A stretch of 64,000 bases of DNA. Origin: Albula goreensis. Lineage: Eukaryota; Chordata; Actinopteri; Albuliformes; Albulidae. The stretch spans positions 3,378,001 to 3,442,000 of the forward strand of contig CM040748.1 in the NCBI GenBank assembly GCA_022829145.1. The letters run 5' to 3'. Positions within the stretch are counted from its first letter, which is position 1; each line of letters begins with the position of its first letter. This document shows positions 45,046-57,551 of the stretch, in pieces. Below the pieces are notes generated by a model. The model had not been told where the DNA came from. It ran no database searches and saw only the letters and a program-made list of their open reading frames with translations. Position numbers and translations under genes: made by a program.

Positions 45046-47389
45046 GCCCACTGTTCCCAAAGTGCTGGACATGTTTTATCTGCTGTTCTTCCCTTCGCTG
45101 GGCTAACTCAAGTCTCCTGAGACAGCCCCGCTAGGCTAGCCTTGTCTCTCTCTGCTCAGAGTCACCTTCGGGCACCGGAGATTCAAGATCGTCTTTAGGG
45201 TCGTCTCACCAGGCTGCTTCGGCGCACCGGGCGCCATACTTTGGCTGGCGTTGCGGAGTGGTAGAGTGATGCAGACACTGCCTTGTGTGGATGGATTAGG
45301 CTTAGGGTGGTTTCTACAGGACGGATGTGGTGAGGTATGTGCTCCCCTGAGACGCTGGGCCATTACTTGTCGCTTCAGGTTTGAGCTTCCTGTCAAGTGC
45401 TGGAGTCTCCAGGGTTCCACTGTTACCAGAGCTTTGAGCGTCTCCTGTTGACTCGCTCCTATCTCTCTGGGGCTCCTCTGTGATTCGCCCAACCCTCTTT
45501 GCTCCCATTGGGCTGTAGAGATGCAAGAAATGGTCTGACGATGAAGCCTCTATGTATATCAGGAGAGCTAGCAAGAGATGAGACGAGCAGAGCCTTCTTT
45601 CGATCCGAAATGGTGATTTAATGAAAATATCCTTGTAGGCAGGGAGTGTGTGTACCCATGGTTGATGCATTGCTCTGCAGAGCCTGTAGAAGCATTAGTA
45701 AACATGCAAAGCATTAAACCTGTATGATTTCACTCCAAACCAAGGCCCCCGCTGACCTCCAGAGTGCGTGCTGCAGACAGCCTGGATTGCAGTGGCATAG
45801 ATATTTGGAATAGATGATAAATAAATAAATAAATTAAAATGTATCCATTATCATTAAATAAATGCCATATGACAATGTCCTTAGGCAATGAGACAAGCTT
45901 GCCTGTGGAGGTGCTTTCCAACTGGTGTTTACTACAGTCTAGAGCTCTCAGTTGGTGCCTGGGTTTTTTGTTTGTGTATCTTGTTTGTGATTTGCTGCAC
46001 AGTTCTCAGTGGGGTTTCTGTTTGATGTGATGGCCCAGCCATAACCTCAGTTCTTCTTCAGGTCTTGCAGAATTCAAACACTGACAAGAAGAGTTACTTT
46101 TTTTCTGATGTTAGTCCTAATTGACCGCAGTTAATGTTTTTAAAATAGCACGAAGAGCTAGCCAAAAGGAGTAGAAAAGTTAAAGCAGTTGCACTTTGGG
46201 TTTATAATCATGTTTATTGTTGATCCTGGTAATCATCAGACAGAGGAATACTAAAAGCAGAAAAACATGAAATTCCAGGGGGAAAAGAATTGATTATAAA
46301 TGTGCATGATTCAAATTCTAATTAAGTAAATATTTTTGTTATGACATACCACTTGAAAAAGCGAGGTTTACGCAAATGAAATGCGAAAAAAAAAAATAAA
46401 ATAAAATAAAAAAAACTTGGTATCCATACAACGCCACTAAGCTGGCAGTGTTGGAAATAAAGGTATACACGTATTTGTCAAAGAATGGTCAGTTTAGCTG
46501 GAGAACACCGTGCCACCAGTAGTGGGCAGTGTTGACAGTAAGAATCGCCACTTCTGGAATTCTAGGAAATAGCAAATCAAAGCCAGGTCTCATTCCCATT
46601 ATATTCTCTTGTCAGTGAAAGTCAGTGGTTTCTTTTATTTGTACAAAGGTTCCCTTTAAGTGTCACAAAAACTGTGAAAAAGACCTAGATACCTGAGATG
46701 ACTGCTTTCCTAGCTAGCAGACATGGAGTTTGTGTACTCAGCTAGTGTTTGCGTACAGTTATTTTTAGAATGATTAGAAACATTTCAAAATGCACCCACA
46801 CAACTGATTTTTCTGATGTATGTAAGCTCATATTTTTGTTGGTGGCGAAATGCTTGCCTGGCGTGACAGAGCATCTCAGTTTAAAAAAGAAATTAACAGC
46901 AAGTGGCCTCGCTATACTCTAAAAAAATCTTTGCCTAAAGCAATGAAGGATATTGGTGTAACTGCTAAGAAACACATGAACATGAATTCTGAAGCTCCTA
47001 GTTAACAAGCCTTCAAACCTCTGCCCTGATATGTGTATAAACAGCAGATATGTTTCTCATTTCATTAACAGACACACAGACACATGGCCGTGTATGCTCT
47101 TAAAGTGGTTCCCACTGTGTTGCATGAAAAGAAGACAACTCTGCTTTCCACAGCAATTTGACACAAAGCCATAAGTTCATTAATTAGCTAATGCTGATGT
47201 AATACTGACTTTTGAGCTTGTTCAACAAAGAAGTAGCCCTTAACAATAACATGGTCTCACAGTGTTACAAGTGAAACTGCACATTCCTCAGTGTAGTCTA
47301 AGTAGTCTGGTTAATCAGGTCTATACATAAGCGTTCTGCGATTTTAGACAAAAGCTGTGCATAGAAGAGACCATGTTTCACCATCACCT

Positions 47390-47392
<3 letters not shown>
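45046..47392. other. Unique noncoding DNA
   Basis: No gene is seen. Two minus-strand frames of 118 codons (45136-45492 and 45314-45670) overlap each other and are unrecognised. AAAT/AAAAT runs at about 45819-45833 and 46385-46415. Confidence 0.5.

Positions 47393-47425
<33 letters not shown>
47393..47425. repeat. (AG)n microsatellite
   Basis: About 33 bp of pure AG. Confidence 0.97.
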
Positions 47426-47427
<2 letters not shown>

Positions 47428-47461
47428 TGACGTAATCCAGATTGTCTCTTGGCTTCTTCTA

Positions 47462-47475
47462 CCATCAGATGGCAC
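47462..47475 (+). promoter_or_regulatory. CTCF-like site, plus strand
   Basis: CCATCAGATGGCAC, followed by TAGAGG, matches the CTCF core with one mismatch. Motif match only. Confidence 0.4.
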
Positions 47476-48496
47476 TAGAGGATTTAAGAAGAAACTCACT
47501 GGTATTAGAGAGTTAAGGAATCAGTAACATCGCAGGTGTTGTCTTCTCATGAACACAATTTCCTGTTTATTAGGTACAGTGTGTTTCTCCACAGTTATGA
47601 ATTTGACAATGAAATTGGATAACTTGGTTCCTTTTGATAAGTGAATGTTTGTTGTGTGTTGTTCGGAAACACCTGCATTTATCTAAATCTAAACCTTGAT
47701 GCATCGTTTGATATAAACCTGACATTTTAAACATACATTTCCCCCCACAACAATATAATACAAAAGAATACATTTTTATCACAGCGTTTAGCACAGCATC
47801 GTTACCACAGTAGGACATTGTTCTCTATAAATAAATATGTTCATTAAAGTAGACATATGAAGTAGATTTATGAATATAAATATGAAATGCAATATATATA
47901 TAGACATTTGGAATAAATTAAAATCCACAACAGCGATACAGAAAAGCTGTCTTTGGAGAAGTGTAATTTCAGTCATTCTAACTGCTTTAACTGCCCCTCA
48001 ATCTCATACCGCTTTATGATTCTGCTGGGATTCTCTGGTTTTCCTCTCACCTTGTTCATTTTATTATCAGAGATTGAGGAGAGTTCATCCTTCAGTTGAT
48101 TACTTTCTGTCTACTAGAGCACCCCAAGGAGCCGGCATGCTACTCTTCTCTGCACACTTTTTCAGAGATCCTTAAAAAACCTTTCACAGCTCCTGTAATT
48201 CAGACGTAGGCGGAGGAGGCTTGCTGTTTTGGTTCTAAGTTTTAAAAAATGGTAATTTCTGCTACTTTAGTCTTAAATTAAATCCTAAACTTCAACAAAA
48301 AATGCTGGGATCATTTCTTAATGGAAAATTCCTCAAATGTAAATCCGTGCATTAAAAACGACTTCCCTATTCAGTTGCAGCTACTGTTGACATTAGCAGG
48401 ATTACTTGCAGCTGAATGGAAAATGTATGTATATTTCTGTTGTCATTATTTCCTCATACATAGTATGTCGCCATGAATACAGGGTCATGCTGAATA
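47476..48496. other. Unique AT-rich noncoding DNA
   Basis: No gene or repeat recognised. Confidence 0.5.
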
Positions 48497-49110
48497 TCAT
48501 AGCAGACATTTTAATAGTGAGATCAAATGCAGAAAAGGTCGTGGCAAGCAGCGGGCCTTCTCCTTATATATAAAGGAGAGGGAAAGAGCTCCTAATTCTT
48601 CTTCTTCTTTTTTTGTTTTCCTTTGGGGTAATAAAAAATGAAAAATGACTTGTAAAATGTCAAAAACATCATAAAGAATAGATCTGAGAGGTTGATGAAT
48701 GAAAGCTCTGCCCAGTGGCGCTGCGTGGTGGAGGTGGCAGAGGCAATGCGCCGGGGCTCGGACTGGCAATATCTCACCAGTCACTCCCCGCTTTCCGTCA
48801 GGCCCCGCCCGCCTCACTCTCCCGCAGAAATCGCTACACACGCGCGCACACACAGGCAGAAGCAGGAGCGCTAAAGCACCCGCTATACCACCTTCCATAT
48901 TCTCTCTAATGTTGTCTGGAGGCAAAAAGAACACAAAGATTAATGGGCACAATCTATCTGGGCTCGGGCAGGAGGCACGGGGAGGCCGCTGAGAGTAAGC
49001 CATTACCATTAATGGAAGAAGTTCAGAATCATTTAAATGACTGCTAGAACAAGAACCAATTAACCTGCACCCTCGCAGAAGCATGTTGAGCCGGGCTTAT
49101 TTCAGGCCAG
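48497..49110. promoter_or_regulatory. Candidate regulatory block under a long stop-free frame
   Basis: The minus strand is open for 195 codons from a Met (49084 down to 48497), one of the two longest such frames in the window; the other is a TG-repeat translation. The peptide resembles no family I know and contains runs derived from simple sequence (KKEEEE). The plus strand is also stop-poor across the same CpG-containing stretch (about 48700-48860), so base composition explains it. The right end holds AATCATTTAAATGACTGC and AGAACCAATTAACCTGC (about 49028-49064), homeodomain-like elements. A regulatory block is favoured over a gene. Confidence 0.3.
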
Positions 49111-49202
49111 CCTCGTGGTCCGTCTTAGAAAAGCAGGAGCTGAGATGGGCCCGAGAGGGACAGAGGTTCCTGTGCTGCTGATTTACATTGAACATTAATC
49201 CA

Positions 49203-49206
<4 letters not shown>

Positions 49207-49243
<37 letters not shown>

Positions 49244-49420
49244 CGCGAGCGCACGCGTGTGTGTTCATGTGTGCGTGTGTGCACGTGTGTGTGTGTGCAT
49301 GTGTGCACACGTGTGTGTGTGCATGCATACGTGTGTGCACGTGTAAGTGTGTGCGTTTGTGTGTGTGTGTGTGTGTGCGCGTGCTTTTCTGTGTGCATGC
49401 GAGTGTGTGTTTTCATTTTG
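49207..49420. repeat. Complex (TG)n tract
   Basis: A pure TG run to about 49241 is followed by TG/CG/CATG-interrupted sequence with CGCGAGCGCACGCGTG. Alternating purine-pyrimidine throughout gives Z-DNA potential. Confidence 0.97.
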
Positions 49421-49429
49421 ATTGCCGCA

Positions 49430-49660
49430 GTTTCATTCAATTTCTTTCATTAATCCTCTTTTTCCCCCCTCCCATTAGGAATCTTGAAGAAATATGATTT
49501 TGCATGGCTCCATCGTAATTATAAGAAATTAATGTGTTGGACATGTAAAATTGATGGGTTCATCTTGCTTGAATTAATTGTAATTAGTTTTACCTTTCAT
49601 ACAGAAAAGTAACCTTGGCAATGGGCATGTCATTTAGACTTGAAATGCCCAAGAATTGTA
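49430..49660. promoter_or_regulatory. Candidate developmental enhancer rich in homeodomain sites
   Basis: AT-rich but complex sequence with a high density of homeodomain cores: TCATTAATCC (about 49447), GTAATTAT (49515-49522), GAAATTAATG (49525-49534), and GAATTAATTGTAATTAG (49571-49587) with two TAATT cores on a helical-turn spacing. ATTTTGCAT (about 49497) is octamer-like. The pyrimidine tract ending CCCATTAG (about 49478) mimics an acceptor, but stops follow in all frames within about 60 nt. This is the most enhancer-like segment of the window; function inferred. Confidence 0.4.
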
Positions 49661-50184
49661 GATCTGTTCCACAAAACGAATGAAAAAGAAGTCTTTCCTA
49701 AGGAGAACAATGGCGTACGATTGGCTGAGAAAAGTATTGTGCTCAGGTTGAGCAGCCATGTTCGTTTTTCTCTCATAAAACCATCGGTCATGACAGAGTG
49801 GAAAGAAACCTAGTCTGAGGGAGCATGTTGACTGGTTTCACACTGACTAGCACATGGGGACATACACAAAATCCAGTGAAAGCAGGGCCCCATTCCAATC
49901 TGGCTGCTACACAGTCCCCCCCAGTTACTCCAATCATAACACTTTCATTGTGGTATAACATGAATGCCAAAGTTAGTAACACTTCCCAATCAGAGTGAAG
50001 CAAATTGGGCGAACTCGCTGAAGAAGAAGGGGAATAGAAATTGACCCCCTTCGAAATAGCAGAGTACGCTTGTGTTTTGCAATGCACGTGAATGCCTGCC
50101 TACTACAAATATGTATGCTTACGTTTACCGTCATACGTTAAAATGTGTTTATCTTGTGCATCCAAAAAGTACATCTAAAAAAAC
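49661..50184. other. Unique noncoding DNA
   Basis: No gene is seen. Confidence 0.5.
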
Positions 50185-50302
50185 GCACATACACACATGG
50201 ACACACACACACACACACACACATACACACACACACACACACATGGACACACACACACACACACATACACACATGGACACACATGCACGCACACACACAC
50301 AT
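50185..50302. repeat. (CA)n tract with ATGGA interruptions
   Basis: CA runs are separated by recurring ACACATGGAC units, showing block duplication. Confidence 0.97.
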
Positions 50303-53300
50303 CCTGTAAGAATAGTTGAGGAAACGGCAAATGCGTTTCGTGTATGTGTGATATTTAAACTGAAGGGATGCCTTTGGTTCCTGTGTTATTGAGCCATGTA
50401 AATCATTCGTGCTCTCATTTGTGATGCAGTAACTCACTCTGATGGGCATTAGCATTTGTATGTCTGGTGTCATTCAATAAAAGTAAACAAGATATCACAT
50501 TATGCTGTGATTTGATGTGACACAAAGCCTCCCCCAGACAAACACATCTCCCCTATTAAACAGGACACATGAAGTCAAATAACAGTTTAAGTCTTATCTG
50601 CATGGCCTCTCCCACAAAACATGGCCCTTGGAGTCCATCTTAAAATAAATGATATTGCTCAACATGGTGTTACCTAAGGTTTGTTTTGGCTGATTACAAA
50701 GTCAATGTAATTAAAATAATCCAGCCGGTGATTAGCACTTAATGATGTAACGGTCAATATTTGAAAAGCTGGCTGCAAGAAAATGACGCTTTGCAAGTCA
50801 GAGTAATGCATTACTTTGACGGTAAGTGTCAACGTAATCTCCCTTAGCAAACTTTCTATTGAATGTGGAGGTTTGATGTTTGTTTGACACTGATTGAGCT
50901 ATGCACATGTGTGTGTAGATAAGACTCCACTCCCTCCCTGCAGTCTAAGGCTCCGGGACAGATTCAAAGGATATCTGAAATTCATAGAATAAGCATTTGT
51001 ATTATTATTTTCAATATATTTATTTATATTTTCATCCTATTCTGAAACTATGTTAATGGAATCGGGAGTCTTTTTCTGCAATCTACATATTGTACATCAG
51101 ACAGCTGGACAGATACAACCAAAATCTGTGAACAAATGTATGAAAATAGTTTGATTCACAAAGAATGTGATTAACATATGTATTGGGTTGTTGCAGTGGA
51201 TTTATTGTGTATGGAGTGTTTTATCTTTGTCAGCATTATGTTTGATTATTGAGGTACACTTGTAATATTGTGCTGGAAGGAAGTCTTTTGAGACAGGTGA
51301 AAAGATTCAAAGACGTCAGATGGCAATTTACCATCACAATGCCACAATTGAAGAGATTTGGCAGTTTTCCTTTCCACCTTAAAATTGCTGGGCTGAGTTG
51401 CAGACATGGTGGTCTTTAAAGTCTCACTTTAGATAGGGAAATTGTTTCCCCCTCCACCCCCCACCTTAACCGAAACTCCAAAGGTGAACAACAAGTGTTA
51501 AGTCACTGAGATGTTATCATCTTATCTACCCTGACTGTACTCCATGCAAATATATCGATTTTTCTTTTTTTTTTTTTTTACCAGGCATATTATTGAAGGG
51601 TATGAGTGGAAAAAGGATGAAGACCTGCTGAACAGAACAGCCCGACTTTCTGTTTGCCAGTCACTCCCTTCTTCTTCTCCTTTTTCTATTTTTTTTTTTT
51701 TTTTTTTTTGCTTCTTTCATCTAATTGTGAAAGGACGTGGGAGGGTCTGAGTAAGATTGATGGCGGACCACAGCAACAATCAGCCGTGGGTATCTACACC
51801 CATCTGTCACTGCCCAGACCAGCCATGTGAGTGAGTTACCAGTGTGAAACATAGCCAGTGCAAGCGGATGTCCCATTCTTAAAATTGAAATTGAGGAGCA
51901 CCTTTGAAAACTATATTGCAAGGTATCAAGCAATACAGCTAAAAATCAATACCCTCCCATGCTGGAATTGGACTCGTGCTCTCCCACCCACCTATACAGT
52001 AAGAAATGATTGGTTGATGTATTTTTTTTTTTTTTTTTTTTTCAGCCATCCGTCCATTAGAAATATATGTTTGTAGACAGGGGGTGAACTGTTATGTATT
52101 CTCGGGTCAAACTGATTAAACTTCTGCTCTGCACCTGTTTCTCAATGACACAACAACTATACCAACAACACCACATGTTCTGTTTGTACCAATGAGCTAA
52201 TTGTAATGTGTTATAAGAGCATAATTTTGGTAATTATCTAATGAGTATCATATATGATCTCAGTTTTCTCCTGATAATTTTGAACTGCAGCTGCATAGCA
52301 CCAGTCTTCCATTACCATACGGCACAACGTGGGAAAGGGTATTGATCACTGTGAATGTGAGATACTGGAGCAGCAAAAAACAATCAGTCAGGAATCAGCA
52401 TGTAATTACAGTTCCATGGCACTGTGTCCTTTGGGCTCGTCTTGGGTTTTGGATGTCATTATCTGAGAAATGTGACCACTGAGTCTAGAAAACAGCTGAC
52501 TGTTTCAGTCCAGTAAAACTTACTTTCTGCGCTTATTTATTATAATTTTCTTAATTTTAGACACTCATTCAATGCCAACATGCCTGTTGTTGTGTTATAT
52601 TTTTCGTGGAGTTGTAGAATAAATATGTAATAGAAACTGTATATGCAATTCTTTATTGCAATACCTGGATTCATGATTTCATGAACATTGCAGATCTTCA
52701 CCGACCCCCCCCCCACCAAAAATAAATAAATAAAAGGCTCGGGTGTATGGCAGTCTGTTTACATTCTGCAGTAAGTTTCTACAGACCCTACATGACAAAT
52801 GCAATAGCGCCACAAACGAAGGGTTGAGTCGAGGGGATTTATTGAATTTCCTAAGTGAAGGATATGTGTGGATGAAAGAGGGCGCAGTGCAGTGCACGGA
52901 CTTCAGGGTTTGGGAAAGTGGAGAATCCCATTACTGTAAGGTTTAAGGTTCCGTTTAATTTGATTGTTTCTGGAATGTGGAGACAGGGCAGCCATGATTG
53001 TTGTTCTGGGGGTCGCCGTGGTGAGAGCTCAGTGTCGGTTATGTCATCATGTCTGAGCTTGCTCCGCGCTCCTCCACTGAAAGTGCTCGGAGTATCATCC
53101 TGCTGTCCAGGAGATCCATGCCAGGCTTTACTTCAGCATGCACACCCTGCCGAGGGTGCTTTCGGATTATGTGCATATAGCAGATCCATACATATCTAAT
53201 AATGCAGGGAGGTTTCCGTAGGTCTGCACACCGTGTCTTTCCAATTTCCATTTCTGTTGCTGTGCAAGTCCTGTTCCTTTTTCTGTAAGAGAGCTGGAAC

Positions 53301-53708
53301 ATGCAGGCCAGTTGTTTGATTTTTCTGTAGAGGGGGAAAAAAAGTGAAAATATGTTCTTTTTAAATGAATATGCTTGGACAGCATTTCTTTTCAAACATC
53401 TTTTGGAAGAAAGTGGATGATGAAAACATGTTCCTTACACATCAGTGTGTTTCTGGTGGAAGTTTTAAGGCTGGTTTAAATGCTAAGAAAATTGAGTTAG
53501 ACGGAGTACAATGTAAATGCCATGCTCTTCTTTGCAGGAGGCCACTGGAGACAGTATTTTGTTGGGCATACAGTTGTAAGACTGTCAAGTGAGGCTACTT
53601 TTTTCCATGTAAAATAAAATGTGTGCAAAGTAAATAAATCAAATTTCCTTGGCACACGGATGAGCAGCATTACTTCTGTCAACACAAGCCTTGCTGCTGC
53701 CTCTTTCA

Positions 53709-53710
<2 letters not shown>
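50303..53710. other. Unique noncoding DNA with T-runs
   Basis: No gene is seen. T-runs at about 51567-51580, 51690-51709 and 52021-52042; C-run at about 52704-52712. An acceptor-like T-tract/CCAG at about 51584 lacks a convincing donor. About 52980-53170 is somewhat GC-richer. Confidence 0.5.
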
Positions 53711-53763
<53 letters not shown>

Positions 53764-53902
53764 CGTGTGTGTGAGAGAGTGTGTGCGTGTGTGTGTGTGA
53801 GCGTGTGTGTGTGAGAGAGTGTGTGCGTCATGCGTGCGCGTGTGTGTGTGCGTGCGTGTGTGTGTGAGCGTGTGTGTGTGAGAGAGTGTGTGCGTGTGCG
53901 TG

Positions 53903-53935
<33 letters not shown>

Positions 53936-53949
53936 TGTGCGTGTGTGAG

Positions 53950-53985
<36 letters not shown>
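53711..53985. repeat. Complex (TG)n tract with GAGAGAGTGTGTGCG blocks
   Basis: The interruption GAGAGAGT recurs at 53773, 53813 and 53880, showing larger-unit duplication within TG repeats. The 195-codon minus-strand frame across it is a histidine/threonine repeat translation, not a gene. Confidence 0.97.
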
Positions 53986-53987
<2 letters not shown>

Positions 53988-54619
53988 AATGATGCACACA
54001 AGTCCAACATAACTGAGAGTGCCTCAGAAGTGTTTTAAGTTCTCTAACTCTGAAGGTCGTACTCCCTGTGTCTGTATACAGCACAGTGAAAGTAGGGCCA
54101 CATTGTCCTCAATTACTGAAGGACCACACAGAAGGCAGCTGTTCAAGAGTTCAACAAAACGCATAAATAAATAAGCATCATCTCATGAATATTTTAAAAC
54201 ATGAAAAATCACCCGTAGGTTTTAGAGGCCTAATATTGTTGTAAACAAATACTCATTGTCATAACCAATGGCGATTTTTTTTTTTTTTTTTTTTTTTAAT
54301 TTTTATTTTTTGGTAATTTACAATGTTCATGCTCTCTTTAATTTACACATCAACTTTCTTAGCATTATCTCAACAAAACGCTCATGCATCCGGATCCCCT
54401 CATTAACCGCAAACTTCAGGCACGAAACTCGTTTATCTGTTTGTTTTTGTGGATTAGCATACCCCGTAAAGATCCCGTTGCAAAGCTTGTAATCAGAATG
54501 CTAATCCAAAGCAGTCGCCGTGTTCCATTCATGAAGTTTGAGTTTCAGTTTGCCAATAACGCTTACATTATTTCACCATCTCTCTCTCTCTCTCACCTGC
54601 ATTAGGGATGGTTTTCACA
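53986..54619. other. Unique noncoding DNA with a 23-nt poly-T
   Basis: Poly-T at 54275-54297 and a TC run at about 54580-54594. No gene is seen. Confidence 0.5.
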
Positions 54620-55010
54620 CAGTGTGGCTTGGAACATTTGACATTCTATTTAAATGTGCATCTCATTTCGGAACAGAGAGTCTGAGAGGTTTGGCAGGGG
54701 TGACGCGATTAGCCGAGGTGTCTGTTGCGATCTCAGGCCAGAGGAACCCCGGAGTAAACATCAGGACTTGTGGAGCTGGGATCTCTCTGGCACACCTGGA
54801 GGAGATGAAGCGCGGTCTCTCACTGGATGTCGTTAATTAGTTTGACCCACTTGGCTGCACAATCCCTCTCCATCCGTGTCTTAAGGAATGACGGCAATTT
54901 CTGTGAAATTATTTAAAGGACCAGTAGATTGCTGTATATTTTTCTCCCCTTTGTCCCTTGTCACCAGCCTGCGCTGTGACTCAAAACAAGCATAAGGCTA
55001 ATGGGATATT
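54620..55010. promoter_or_regulatory. Candidate conserved noncoding block
   Basis: Complex CpG-containing sequence (GGGTGACGCGATTAGCCGAG near 54698, ATTAGCC being a PITX/OTX-like site), then GTCGTTAATTAG (near 54828), a homeodomain core. Open frames here are unrecognised. Regulatory role inferred. Confidence 0.33.
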
Positions 55011-57162
55011 TTAATTGTTATGCCTCTCTGGTGTCACTCTTATAATTGTTGGGTGTCTCCATGGTATCCACAGTTCTCCTTTATATTTCTCTTGCATTTT
55101 ATATGAAATTGACTTCATTGCTGCGTTGACGTTAATGTTCAAAGAGCGGCAAATAGTTACTCTTTCCATGATGTTTTAAAATGCCCGCATTGCCCCTAAG
55201 GAAGGTATTGTTTTCCCGAGTTGGAGGCTGAAACTTGCACTCGTGTCTGTGCCTGTGAGTATCATGTTAAAGACCCTGAAACTTATGAAAACGTAATGCT
55301 TTCAGTCAGTGTCCTATACGTTGGACATAATGGCAGAGCTGTTAAGCATTAAGTGAGCGATGTCAGAAAGAGAGTCAGGAATCATAGACTATTTTGGGAG
55401 CATAAAGCATGGATTAAACCTTAATTACATGTTTTGATATGAAATGACAGTAATGGTTATCAAACGCCTGTAAGTGACATTATGAATGAGGCCCCTATAG
55501 CAGTGCGCAGCTGAAGCATTACGTCTGCCTGTATTTAGATGATGCACAGGCATGTGGAGGTCTAACAAATGGGCTACATGTCTGTTGCTGGAGGGCTTTC
55601 ACTCACATCAATATTTCATAAGCCTCATACATGAGAATCCAGCTCAAGTGATGTTGTATCGGCTTCATAAGAAGATTTTATGAAAATGGCAGGAAAAATG
55701 CTTAACATTCTGGCTTAGCATTCTGAATAAATGAAAGCACAGATAAATAAATAAATACATCTAGAATAAATGCAAATTCTTGTGAGATACATGTAAGATG
55801 AGAGGGTGTGAAGGAGGAATCTGGAGATTTGTATTGACTGTCTGCTGAAATGAGCACCGCTGTTTATCTCTGCATGTACAGTAACGTCTCATAAAAACTC
55901 CCAATATTCTTCTCTGGATAGTTTTTATTATAGTGCTGAATAAGATGAATTTAAAAGGACAGATGCCTTTTGCAGAGCACCTTAAGCAGGTATAATCGCC
56001 ATGGCAGTGCTTAAGATCACGGGGGCGTTCTGCGTGAGATTGGCTTTTTAGCAATTTGTGCATAAGCACGGAAAACTTCCCTGATCAGATTTGCAGGGCT
56101 AATCTTCGTTATGGCACATCTTCCTGCCATTCATTGGCTCTACTCTCTGAAATGGTTTGCTCAGTGTCATTTTAAAGACAGAAAATTAAATGGAGTAGCG
56201 AAGGAACCATTTTTAATTTTGATGTTAGCTAGGACATTCCATACATAATCTTATATATTACCAAAAAGATCTTCTTTCCTCAATCTCCCCAGCAGGTCTT
56301 TTTATGGAGAAATACACAGAGTGGCACCAACTCATAAGTCACTTATATGGCAATAACTATATCTGGTCTGTGTGTGTGTGTGTGTGTGTGTATTTCTTTG
56401 TGTTAAACAGAACTAAATAATTTAATTTCTTATCTAAAGAACAGTTTCAACAGAAGTCTTTAAAGTGAATGCAGAATTCATAACTTCTAATTCTCTGCAT
56501 GTTGGCTGCCTTAATTCTTACCTTCTTGCAGTGTATACAGGTATGAAACGGATATAGATACTATGCAAGCCATTGATAGCAGAACATCTTAAGTTCAATA
56601 TTTTACTTCAGATATCCTCAGATACCCTACCTTGCCCATGTTTTTTTACAATAACAAAACACTCTAAATAGGTAAATTAGGTGAATTTAAAAGTGCAAAC
56701 AACATCTGGGTTGGAAAAATGCCTGAGTGCACTCAGCAGATGTTGTAGTGTTTCTGTCCCTGATGCTTTGCTGCCTAATACCTCCACATTAAGCATATTC
56801 TCACAAGGTATAATGGAGGAATTTCATGGCACAGGGTTTGAATCAGGTTCAGTGAATGGCAGAATGAAATATCTTATTCTTATCGCTGTTATCCTGTGGT
56901 TTTGCATTTATCTTCCTCATTCAAACTAGTTCCTTTGAATAGATAAAAATGTGTTGATAATGATTGAGGCTAAAAAACTAAGTTTGAACATGACAGCCGT
57001 AAAATTTTGGCTCGAGGCTTGATCCAGATTTGCGTTTAAGTACATTATCTGTACTTTTCTATCACTCTCACAGTGATAAGTTATTGGGAAAAAGCACTAA
57101 TGTAGAGGTCTGATTCAGCACTTAATTAAACAAACCCTGATAACGCTTGTTTTTGGCAATAC
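55011..57162. other. Unique noncoding DNA
   Basis: No gene is seen. TG run at about 56370-56391. AAAT runs at about 55743-55757. Confidence 0.5.
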
Positions 57163-57416
57163 ATTTGGACCTCTGTATCTGCAGATCGAAAATATTTAAT
57201 TCTTGTCATTACTCGCTAAACAATACAGTATAACAACTATTTGCATAGCCTTTACATTGTATTAGATATTACAAGTAATCCAGAGATTATTTAAAGTATA
57301 TGGGAGAATGTGCGAATGTTATTTGCAAATACTTCACCAGACTTGAGCATCCACGGATTTTGGTGTTTGAGGGGGATCCTGGGACCAATTCCCTGAGGAT
57401 ACAGAGGGACGACTGG
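57163..57416. mobile_element. Tigger/MER2-like DNA transposon copy (non-autonomous)
   Basis: The ends are imperfect inverted repeats: ATTTGGACCTCTGTATCT on the left, and the reverse complement of GGATACAGAGGGACGACTGG on the right (about 14 of 20 positions agree). Internal phrases match what I remember of mammalian MER2/Tigger2-type sequences: GATCGAAAATATTTAA (57184), TACAGTATAACAACTATTTG (about 57226), and GACTTGAGCATCCACGGATT (about 57341) leading into GATCCTGGGACCAATTCCCT. At 254 bp it cannot encode a transposase. Family assignment is from memory and should be tested. Confidence 0.7.
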
Positions 57417-57551
57417 ACTTTTCATCTGTTATAGCATTTGTATTTAATGGTAATACACACACACAGCCCTAAACCAATCAGATCATGCGAGGCATTCCTC
57501 GTTCCCCATGCTCTCCACCACCACTGCTCCAGAAAGGTGGCGCAGCATCTG

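Noticed and set aside
45136-45670. Two overlapping 118-codon minus-strand frames
   Set aside because: They lie in different frames of the same stretch, neither is recognisable, and no splice signals flank them.
49450-49490. Splice acceptor CCCATTAG with an exon running into the homeodomain-rich block
   Set aside because: All frames meet stop codons within about 60 nt and no donor is seen; the segment reads as noncoding.
51544-51750. Exon starting after the T-tract/CCAG at 51584
   Set aside because: T-run is simple sequence, no reliable donor follows, and the frame runs into another T-run.
53497-54084. 195-codon minus-strand frame rich in His-Thr
   Set aside because: Translation of a TG/CA microsatellite with unrelated flanks; no protein signal.
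56504-56545. Nine-nt microexon TGTATACAG between acceptor and donor-like sites
   Set aside because: Such pairs are expected by chance in 64 kb and nothing else supports transcription.
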